Assembly (NCBI GenBank): GCA_007128995.1
Contig: SKWJ01000163.1
Span: 1-8,757, forward strand
DNA from: Paracoccaceae bacterium
GTDB lineage: Bacteria > Pseudomonadota > Alphaproteobacteria > Rhodobacterales > Rhodobacteraceae
Direction of reading: 5' to 3'
DNA: 8,757 nt
Shown: positions 1 to 5,209 of the stretch, piece after piece
How the letters are laid out: the number at the start of each line of letters is the position of its first letter
Position numbering within the stretch: position 1 is the stretch's first letter
Translations under genes and position numbers: made by a program
Notes under the pieces: generated by a model
Told to the model about the DNA's origin: nothing
What the model saw: the letters and a program-made list of their open reading frames with translations, nothing else
The model's database searches: none

Positions 1-1
1 A

Positions 2-880
2 ATGCGCCGTGACGAACTTGCGCAAGCCCTGCGCCGTGCGGATGTGCTGGTCCCGACCATCACCGATCAGATCGATGCCACGCTTCTCGCGCAGGCAGGC
101 GAGCGCCTGAAACTGATTGCCAATTATGGCGCGGGTGTCGATCACATAGATGTCCATTCAGCCCGGCAGCGCGGCATTCTGGTCGCAGACACGCACGGCG
201 TGGTGACAGATGATACCGCCGACATGACCATCGCGCTGATGCTCGCGGTCACGCGTCGCATTCCCCAGGGGCTTGCCGAAATGCAGGCCGACACGTGGTC
301 GGGCTGGTCGCCGATGGCGTCACTCGGCACGCGCGTCGGTGGCAAGCGGCTTGGAATTCTGGGGATGGGGCGGATCGGACAGGCCGTCGCGCGGCGCGCG
401 CGGGCTTTTGGGATGCAGATCCATTACCACAATCGCCGCCGCCTGCGCCCCGAAAGTGAAGAGGCGCTTGAGGCGACCTATTGGGAAAGCCTTGATCAGA
501 TGATCGCGCGCATGGATGTGATTTCGGTCAACTGCCCGCACACACCGTCCACATTCCATCTGATGAACGCCCGGCGTCTGAAGCTGATGAAACCAACCGC
601 GGTGATCATCAACACCTCTCGCGGTGAGGTGATTGACGAGAATGCGCTCACCCGTGGTTTGCGCTCCGGAGAGATTGCAGGCGCAGGTCTGGATGTTTTC
701 GAGCAGCGCCATGACATAAATCCACGATTGCGCGAATTGCCGAATGTCGTCTTGCTGCCGCATATGGGCTCTGCGACCCTCGAGGGGCGCATCGAGATGG
801 GCGAGAAAGTGATTCTCAATATCAAAACCTTCGCAGACGGCCACCGCCCGCCGGATCAGGTATTGCCCTCAATGCTGTGA
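2..880 (+). CDS. D-2-hydroxyacid dehydrogenase, glyoxylate/hydroxypyruvate reductase type (5' partial)
   Basis: A cytoplasmic NAD(P)H-dependent reductase of 2-oxoacids such as glyoxylate or hydroxypyruvate, from the D-isomer-specific 2-hydroxyacid dehydrogenase family. The 292 visible residues start at the window edge; relatives are about 315-330 residues, so roughly 30-40 N-terminal residues are missing and the Met at position 2 is probably internal. Seen: N-terminal catalytic-domain block NYGAGVDHID (41-50), the Rossmann motif GMGRIG (121-126), the catalytic Arg in NTSRGEVID (Arg207), and the catalytic His in LPHMGSAT (His254). After beta-2 of the Rossmann fold the sequence is HNRRR rather than an acidic residue, which suggests NADP(H) preference (inference). 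The catalytic Glu expected 29 residues after the Arg, as in E. coli SerA, is Arg236 here; Glu234 lies two residues earlier. The C-terminus, ending LPSML, looks complete. The exact substrate cannot be fixed from sequence. The gene converges on the SDR-like gene. Confidence 0.9.
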   Translation: MRRDELAQALRRADVLVPTITDQIDATLLAQAGERLKLIANYGAGVDHIDVHSARQRGILVADTHGVVTDDTADMTIALMLAVTRRIPQGLAEMQADTWSGWSPMASLGTRVGGKRLGILGMGRIGQAVARRARAFGMQIHYHNRRRLRPESEEALEATYWESLDQMIARMDVISVNCPHTPSTFHLMNARRLKLMKPTAVIINTSRGEVIDENALTRGLRSGEIAGAGLDVFEQRHDINPRLRELPNVVLLPHMGSATLEGRIEMGEKVILNIKTFADGHRPPDQVLPSML

Positions 881-921
881 CACCCGTGGCCGGAACAATG
901 GCCGGCCACGGTGTGCACGGG
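881..921. terminator. GC-rich hairpin between convergent genes, possible bidirectional terminator
   Basis: CGTGGCCGG (885-893) and CCGGCCACG (902-910) form a perfect 9-bp stem with an 8-nt loop, extendable by a few pairs if one C is bulged. A competing pairing is possible between CCCGTG (883-888) and CACGGG (916-921). The hairpin fills almost the whole gap between the stop codons of two convergent genes, the usual place for a shared terminator. There is no T-tract on either side, so intrinsic termination is uncertain; it may instead protect 3' ends or help factor-dependent termination. Confidence 0.5.
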
Positions 922-1701
922 TCAGATCGTGCTGTTGGTTGCACCGCCATCCATTAAGACATTCTGCCCGATGATGAATCCTGCATGTTGCGAGCATAGA
1001 AACGCGCAGGCCGCCCCGAATTCTTCTGCCGTGCCGTAGCGCTGCGCGGGTATGCTCGCCTCGCGCTCGGATCTGGCTTCGGCCACTGTGATGCTCTTGG
1101 CTTTCGCGACGCCACCATCAAGTGACTTGGCCCGATCAGTATCATGAATACCCGGTAGCAGATTGTTGATGCTCACCCCCTTGCCAGCCACCTGACGCGA
1201 CATGCCTGCCACATACCCAGTCAGACCGGCACGCGCCGAATTTGACAGTCCCAGAACAGGTATCGGGGCCTTGACCGATTGCGACGTGATGTTCACGACC
1301 CGCCCCCAGCCACGTTCCATCATGCCGGGAACAAGTGCTTTCATCAGTGCGATGGGCGTCAGCATATTCGCGTCCAATGCGGCAATGAAATCGTCGCGTT
1401 CCCAGTCAGTCCAGTTTCCAGGCGGCGGGCCACCTGCATTCGTGACCAGAATATCAACCGTGCCACATGCCGCAAGAACGCGCGCGCGGCCCTCTTCTGT
1501 GGTGATATCGGCGGCCACGGTGACAACCTCGACCTGATGCGCCTTGCGGATCTGGTCTGCCGCGTCTTCCAGCGCTTCTGATCCGCGCGCATTCATCACC
1601 AGATTGACGCCCTCGGCTGCCAAGGCTTCTGCACAGCCACGACCCAAACCCTTGGATGACGCGCACACCAACGCGCGTTTTCCCGAAATTCCAAGCTGCA
1701 T
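922..1701 (-). CDS. SDR-family protein with degenerate active site (BKR-like SDR)
   Basis: A 259-residue protein with the size and fold markers of a short-chain dehydrogenase/reductase; it would usually be annotated as a 3-oxoacyl-ACP reductase-like oxidoreductase. Seen: an N-terminal Rossmann strand and turn where the classical TGxxxGxG is replaced by CASSKGLG (13-20); the TNAGG segment (88-92); the conserved Asn of helix 4 (Asn112 in LDANML); Ser140 in NITSQS; and a C-terminal GQNVLMDGG block typical of SDRs. The YxxxK dyad is missing: Ser153 and Arg157 stand at those positions in LSNSARAGL. The reading frame is intact and the other blocks are conserved, so this looks like a maintained divergent subfamily rather than a decaying gene; I recall a BKR-like SDR subgroup described as lacking the full NAD motif and catalytic tetrad. 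Function is unknown. The start is supported by GGGAGGG (1707-1713, minus strand) just upstream. It is divergent from the usp gene. Confidence 0.9.
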   Translation of the reverse strand: MQLGISGKRALVCASSKGLGRGCAEALAAEGVNLVMNARGSEALEDAADQIRKAHQVEVVTVAADITTEEGRARVLAACGTVDILVTNAGGPPPGNWTDWERDDFIAALDANMLTPIALMKALVPGMMERGWGRVVNITSQSVKAPIPVLGLSNSARAGLTGYVAGMSRQVAGKGVSINNLLPGIHDTDRAKSLDGGVAKAKSITVAEARSEREASIPAQRYGTAEEFGAACAFLCSQHAGFIIGQNVLMDGGATNSTI

Positions 1702-1739
1702 ACCGGCCCTCCCGAATTGTGTACGGTGCGAGACGTAGC

Positions 1740-1754
1740 ACCGGTTTCACCGGT
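1740..1754. repeat. Inverted repeat ACCGGT-TTC-ACCGGT, possible operator
   Basis: Two ACCGGT hexamers separated by TTC lie in the divergent intergenic region about 40 bp upstream of the SDR-like start codon. Each hexamer is itself palindromic, so the element is both a direct repeat (CACCGGT at 1739-1745 and 1748-1754) and an inverted repeat. The position suits a regulator site for the SDR-like gene. I do not recognise the regulator, and in GC-rich DNA such a short element may be chance. Confidence 0.25.
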
Positions 1755-1881
1755 CGGCCAGCCTTGTTGCGTTGCAATTCGGTGTCGGTACTGCACATTT
1801 CTTTGCCGCAAGGGGTGCAACTCCCGAACTTGCGCATGTTAGGCTTCCTTACCCAAATCAAAAATCCGCCCCCTGAAACCA

Positions 1882-1888
1882 AAGGAGG
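1882..1888 (+). promoter_or_regulatory. Ribosome binding site fixing the usp start
   Basis: AAGGAGG, a near-perfect Shine-Dalgarno sequence, ends 4 nt before the ATG at 1893. It decides between this start and upstream in-frame starts (from 1656) that would add an unrelated N-terminal tail. Confidence 0.7.
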
Positions 1889-1892
1889 GACC

Positions 1893-2306
1893 ATGTATCG
1901 GAAGATCATCTTTCCGGTCGATCTGACACATATCGACCAATTGACCCGTGCCCTGCAAACCGCGACAGACCTTGCCCGGCATTACGGGGCAGAACTGTGT
2001 TTTGTCGGCGTGACATCCGCTGCACCCGGAGCGGCGGCGCGAAACCCGCAGGAATACCAGACACGATTGCAGACCTTCGCAGACGAACAGGGCGCTGCGC
2101 ATGGGCTTGAAACAAGCTGCAAGGCCTGTGTCAGTCATGATCCGAGTATCGATACCGACAAGACCCTCTTGTCGGCGATCACGGAGCTTGGTGGTGATCT
2201 TGTCATCATGCAAACCCATGTTCCGAATATGCTGGACTATGTCTGGTCCGGGCATGGTGGAACGATCGCGGCCCATAGCGATGTATCGGTCTTTCTGGTG
2301 CGCTGA
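1893..2306 (+). CDS. Single-domain universal stress protein (UspA family)
   Basis: A 137-residue cytoplasmic protein with one Usp alpha/beta domain, a normal length for the family. It opens with MYRKIIFPVDLT, the typical first strand with its conserved Asp10, and ends with the strand VSVFLVR. The strong Shine-Dalgarno at 1882-1888 fixes the start. The nucleotide-binding loop is degenerate: where ATP-binding relatives have G-x2-G-x9-G-S/T, this protein reads QTHVP then YVWSGHGGT (residues 107-124), with the first glycines replaced by Gln107 and Val110. Some glycines remain (120, 122, 123), so ATP binding is uncertain rather than excluded. The gene lies 53 bp upstream of the BCCT transporter on the same strand with no terminator between, so co-transcription is likely. 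By analogy with TeaD, a Usp that binds ATP and regulates the TeaABC ectoine transporter in Halomonas elongata, it may modulate the neighbouring transporter; that role is inference. Confidence 0.9.
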   Translation: MYRKIIFPVDLTHIDQLTRALQTATDLARHYGAELCFVGVTSAAPGAAARNPQEYQTRLQTFADEQGAAHGLETSCKACVSHDPSIDTDKTLLSAITELGGDLVIMQTHVPNMLDYVWSGHGGTIAAHSDVSVFLVR

Positions 2307-2343
2307 AGCGGCCCGCATGCATCACAGCGCCGCACGAAATAAC

Positions 2344-2353
2344 AAGGAAAGGA
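2344..2353 (+). promoter_or_regulatory. Ribosome binding site of the BCCT transporter
   Basis: AAGGAAAGGA ends 6 nt before the ATG at 2360. It lies within the short usp-transporter gap and supports this start, which keeps the acidic N-terminal tail in the protein. Confidence 0.6.
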
Positions 2354-2359
2354 CAGAAA

Positions 2360-4039
2360 ATGTCACAGAATGAGGATGACACGACCAACGTTCCGGACGA
2401 GGACGGCCTGCCCGAACCCGAAGGGGCATCCGAGATCATCGACACCGAATATGAAACCGGACAGGACAATATCACGCCCAGTATCGGGCCGTTTTCGCTA
2501 GATATTCATAACCCGGTCTTTGTCGTCTCCGGCCTTGTGGTCGTCGCGTTTGTCATCATCACGCTCGCCTTTCAGGATGCGATGGGACCTGCGCTTGGCG
2601 CGATGCGCGCCTATCTGACATCGACATTTGACTGGTTCTTTCTGATGGCCGGGAACATCTTCGTCATCGTGTGCCTTGGCATTCTGATCTCGCCACTTGG
2701 CAAGATACGGATCGGCGGCGCCGATGCCACACCGGATTACACCTATCTTGGCTGGTTCTCGATGCTCTTTGCGGCGGGTATGGGAATTGGCCTGATGTTC
2801 TTTGGCGTTCTCGAACCGGCCTATTATTTTGCCACGCCATGGGGCGATCAGCCACTTGGACGCGAAACTGGCATTGTTGATGGGGCGCTGATGGACCCTG
2901 CGACCGTCGAGGCGGCGCGCAAGCTGGCAATGGCCGCGACGATCTATCACTGGGGTCTGCATCCTTGGGCGATCTATGCCGTGGTCGCGCTGTCGCTCGC
3001 GCTTTTTGCCTATAACAAGGGGCTGCCACTGACCGTCAGATCAATCTTCTATCCAATCTTCGGAGAGCGCATCTGGGGCTGGCCGGGCCATGTGATCGAC
3101 ATCCTCGCCGTTTTTGCCACCCTGTTTGGGTTGGCCACCTCTCTGGGCTTTGGCGCGCAACAGGCCTCTGCCGGGATCGGCTTCGTTTTCGGTATAGAGG
3201 GGATCAACGATACGGCCACCTTCTCGGTGATCCTGATCGTCATCATAACCGGACTGGCCCTGATTTCAGTGCTACGCGGGCTTGATGGCGGGGTTAAGCT
3301 TTTGTCGCAGATCAACATGGGGCTTGCTGTTGTTCTGTTGAGCTTCGTGATCCTTGTGGGTCCGACATGGGTACTGGTGTCGCAGTTCTTTGGCAATCTG
3401 GGGGCCTATTTCTCCGAGATTGTCCCATTGTCCAATCCGATCGGCCGCGAGGATGACGGCTACCGTCAGGGATGGACAGCCTTCTACTGGGCATGGTGGA
3501 TCAGTTGGTCGCCCTTTGTCGGCATGTTCATCGCACGGGTCAGCCGCGGCCGCAGTGTGCGCGAATTCATCACCTGTGTGCTGCTGATCCCGACCATCGT
3601 CTCGGCAATCTGGATGACCGCCTTTGGTGGGACTGCCATCGACCAGCTGATCAATCAGGTCACAGAAAGTGCCGTCTTCGGCTTTGTGATTGACACCTAT
3701 GTGCCGGAGCTTTCGTTGTTCGGAATGCTGTCGGAACTGCCCTTTGCCGCAATCACATCAGTTGTCGGAATCGTTCTGGTGATCATTTTCTTCGTCACAT
3801 CCTCGGACTCGGGCAGTCTTGTGATCGACACGATCACCGCTGGCGGCAAGATCAATGCACCCGTCAGTCAGCGTGTGTTCTGGGTCATCTTCGAAGGTCT
3901 GGTCGCCGCTGCTTTGTTGATCGGTGGCGGACTGGTTGCGTTGCAGGCCGCGTCGGTCTCGACCGGGCTTCCCTTTGCGATCGTACTGCTTCTTGCATGC
4001 TATGCACTGGTCAAGGGCCTTCTCAGCGAACCTCGCTGA
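2360..4039 (+). CDS. BCCT family betaine/choline/carnitine-type transporter (BetP-like)
   Basis: A 559-residue inner-membrane secondary transporter of the betaine-choline-carnitine family, expected to import a quaternary-ammonium or related compatible solute. Seen in order: an acidic tail (13 Asp/Glu in residues 1-36, no Lys or Arg before residue 83); about twelve hydrophobic segments starting near residue 51; GMGIG (140-144), the motif which in Na+-coupled BetP lines the substrate and sodium site, with Gly144 at the position where Asp is linked to H+ coupling; HWGLHPWAIYA (197-207); the tryptophan box with Trp372, 377, 379, 380 and 383 followed by SPFVGMFIARVSRGRS; and the TM8 region TSSDSGS (480-486). 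These features predict a Na+ symporter with an intact aromatic cage. The protein stops right after the last membrane segment (LVKGLLSEPR), so it lacks the long basic C-terminal tail that senses osmotic stress in Corynebacterium BetP. The substrate (betaine, choline or other) cannot be told from sequence. Probably co-transcribed with usp. Confidence 0.95.
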   Translation: MSQNEDDTTNVPDEDGLPEPEGASEIIDTEYETGQDNITPSIGPFSLDIHNPVFVVSGLVVVAFVIITLAFQDAMGPALGAMRAYLTSTFDWFFLMAGNIFVIVCLGILISPLGKIRIGGADATPDYTYLGWFSMLFAAGMGIGLMFFGVLEPAYYFATPWGDQPLGRETGIVDGALMDPATVEAARKLAMAATIYHWGLHPWAIYAVVALSLALFAYNKGLPLTVRSIFYPIFGERIWGWPGHVIDILAVFATLFGLATSLGFGAQQASAGIGFVFGIEGINDTATFSVILIVIITGLALISVLRGLDGGVKLLSQINMGLAVVLLSFVILVGPTWVLVSQFFGNLGAYFSEIVPLSNPIGREDDGYRQGWTAFYWAWWISWSPFVGMFIARVSRGRSVREFITCVLLIPTIVSAIWMTAFGGTAIDQLINQVTESAVFGFVIDTYVPELSLFGMLSELPFAAITSVVGIVLVIIFFVTSSDSGSLVIDTITAGGKINAPVSQRVFWVIFEGLVAAALLIGGGLVALQAASVSTGLPFAIVLLLACYALVKGLLSEPR

Positions 4040-4052
4040 CCGCCAGTCTGTT

Positions 4053-4082
4053 GCGCGCCCCGGTGTATGTGCCGGGGCGCGC
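4053..4082 (+). terminator. Strong GC hairpin after the BCCT gene, probable terminator
   Basis: GCGCGCCCCGG (4053-4063) and CCGGGGCGCGC (4072-4082) are perfect 11-bp complements around an 8-nt loop, starting 13 bp after the transporter stop codon. Only a short TTT follows, a few bases after the stem, so the U-tract is weak. Position and stem strength still make this the likely end of the usp-transporter transcript. Confidence 0.6.
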
Positions 4083-4249
4083 GCGCTTTACCGCGCACGG
4101 CCAGCGCCGAGCTTCGGCAGTCGTACAGGCCGCACGACCATTGCGCGGCAATGTTTTGCGAGAAATGAAGGTGACGCGACGCACCGGACTTGTTATCGAT
4201 GTTTGGGCAGTTACAGTCTAGCGGCCCCGGTCCTTTGCAGGTGCATCTC
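4083..4249 (+). other. Intergenic region upstream of tandem-Usp gene
   Basis: About 170 bp lie between the hairpin and the chosen start of the tandem-Usp gene. No small gene with a credible ribosome binding site is visible. The best promoter-like pair is weak: TTGTTA (4190-4195) and TACAGT (4212-4217), 16 bp apart, each matching 4 of 6 consensus bases. If real, it would start transcription near 4224 and favour the GTG start at 4241 or 4250 over the upstream TTG (4190) or ATG (4199). Confidence 0.3.
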
Positions 4250-5089
4250 GTGACTCCGATCAAAGTTATCCTTGCGGCGACAGATTTTACTCCGCGATCG
4301 CGTGCAGTGGCTGGCAGGGCGGCTGCCCTCGCGCGCCTGCACAAGGCAAGACTTGTCATCGTCACAGCGATCGAAGCGCGGCCTCGCACCGTCAAGCGTT
4401 TGCGCATCGGCAAGCTCGTCGATCAGACAGCCCATGCACATGAAGCGTTCAGAAGGTTGCGCGAAAGCCTGAGCGATATTGATCTGCATTTCGAGATCGC
4501 ACATGGCCCGCCATGGCAAAGCATCCCCCAGCTTGCACGCCAATTCGATGCCGATCTGATTGTCCTTGGTCTGCACAAGCCCCGCAGAATGCTGGAAACC
4601 ATGCGGATGACAACGCTGGAGCGCATCACCCAAGGGGCTGAGTGTCCAGTTCTGATCGCCCATGACCCGGAAATCCGGCCTTATCGGAAAGTGCTGGGGG
4701 CAGTGACATTCGCACCGGCCTCGGCGCGCGCGTTGCAAGTCGCCTCTGACCTTGCACCGGGCGCGAACTTTCAAGCGATACATGCGCTGCGACTTCCCCT
4801 CGGCGCGACCATGCCGGCGAGAGACCTGATGAAAAGCGCAGAGATGACGGAAGCTGAAATGCTCAGACAGTCCTTCATGGCCATCAAGGGGCTGCCGGAG
4901 AATCTGGCCCTGCCAGAGATCGTCGCAGGCGGGGTGCATGAAGTCCTGCAGTTCCGGATCAGCGAATATCAGCCCGATCTTGTGGTCATCGGCAGCCATT
5001 CGGGCCGCGATCCCAAGACGCTGGGAAATTATGCCCGCGATCTGATGCGCGCACCGCCCTGTGACATGCTTGTGGGCAAGCCTAGTTGA
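4250..5089 (+). CDS. Tandem-domain universal stress protein
   Basis: A cytoplasmic protein of about 279 residues with two Usp domains. Numbered from the GTG at 4250, domain 1 covers about 1-139 (first strand KVILAATDF at 5-13, last strand ECPVLIAH) and domain 2 about 144-279 (RKVLGAVTFAP at the start, PCDMLVGKPS at the end). Domain 2 keeps a recognisable nucleotide-loop strand, DLVVIGSHSGRD (243-254), and Gly259 further on; domain 1 has DLIVLGLHKPRR (102-113) followed by MTTLERI where glycine-Ser/Thr would be expected, so at most one domain is likely to bind nucleotide (inference). The start is uncertain: I prefer GTG 4250 because CAGGTG just upstream can serve as a weak Shine-Dalgarno and the Usp fold begins immediately; GTG 4241, ATG 4199 and TTG 4190 are in frame but would add an unrelated tail. 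It follows the BCCT terminator and precedes the pdh promoter region, so it is probably monocistronic. Confidence 0.85.
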   Translation: MTPIKVILAATDFTPRSRAVAGRAAALARLHKARLVIVTAIEARPRTVKRLRIGKLVDQTAHAHEAFRRLRESLSDIDLHFEIAHGPPWQSIPQLARQFDADLIVLGLHKPRRMLETMRMTTLERITQGAECPVLIAHDPEIRPYRKVLGAVTFAPASARALQVASDLAPGANFQAIHALRLPLGATMPARDLMKSAEMTEAEMLRQSFMAIKGLPENLALPEIVAGGVHEVLQFRISEYQPDLVVIGSHSGRDPKTLGNYARDLMRAPPCDMLVGKPS

Positions 5090-5099
5090 CGCACGCGCC

Positions 5100-5114
5100 A
5101 TGCAGACCCTGCAT
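5100..5114. repeat. Palindrome ATGCAG-ACC-CTGCAT, possible operator
   Basis: A perfect inverted repeat with 6-bp arms and a 3-bp centre begins 11 bp after the tandem-Usp stop codon. The half-site ATGCAG occurs again at 5145-5150, overlapping the candidate pdhA -10 box. This suggests a DNA-binding dimer with an accessory site. A weak hairpin terminator for the Usp gene is the alternative, but the loop is tight and no T-run follows. Confidence 0.35.
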
Positions 5115-5124
5115 ATCAGACATG

Positions 5125-5153
5125 TTGAAAAACTCTCGCCACTCATGCAGAAT
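5125..5153 (+). promoter_or_regulatory. Candidate sigma-70 promoter of the pdh operon
   Basis: TTGAAA (5125-5130, 5 of 6 consensus bases) and CAGAAT (5148-5153, 4 of 6) are separated by 17 bp, the ideal spacing. Transcription would start near 5160 and give a leader of about 50 nt before pdhA. It is the best-scoring pair in the gap by eye; no weight matrix was run. Confidence 0.4.
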
Positions 5154-5209
5154 TGCGATAAGAAATGGTTTAACGTTGAACTATTACCACGAGGGAGGAG
5201 GCGCCGCTC

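Larger units (their letters stand above)
1702..1892. other. Divergent intergenic region (SDR-like gene / usp)
   Basis: This 191-bp gap must carry the start signals for the SDR-like gene leftwards and usp rightwards. I see a ribosome binding site for each gene at the two ends and one inverted repeat, ACCGGT-TTC-ACCGGT, at 1740-1754. No pair of -35 and -10 boxes on either strand matches the sigma-70 consensus well enough to call a promoter. An open frame runs through the region on the plus strand from 1656 into usp, but it has no start signal and its upstream part does not resemble a protein domain. Confidence 0.5.
5090..5209 (+). other. Regulatory region upstream of pdhA
   Basis: This 120-bp gap holds a 6-3-6 palindrome, a third copy of its half-site, a candidate sigma-70 promoter and a strong ribosome binding site for pdhA (GAGGGAGGAG, 5191-5200, 9 nt before the ATG). 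No gene is visible in it. Confidence 0.5.

Noticed and set aside
320..844. Minus-strand open frame of 174 codons opposite the dehydrogenase
   Set aside because: It is opposite a conserved enzyme gene whose motifs are all in the plus frame, and its translation has no recognisable domain or start signal.
1656..1892. N-terminal extension of the usp gene by 79 codons
   Set aside because: The frame is open, but the Usp fold starts exactly at the ATG at 1893, which has a near-perfect Shine-Dalgarno; the upstream part overlaps the start of the divergent SDR-like gene.
3924..4253. Plus-strand frame of 109 codons across the end of the transporter gene and the following gap
   Set aside because: It overlaps the conserved last membrane segments in another frame, runs through the terminator hairpin, and has a Cys/Arg-rich composition typical of shadow frames.
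5090..5124. The ATGCAG palindrome as intrinsic terminator of the tandem-Usp gene
   Set aside because: The arms are only 6 bp, the 3-nt loop is tight, and no T-run follows; a regulatory site for pdhA fits better, though neither is proven.
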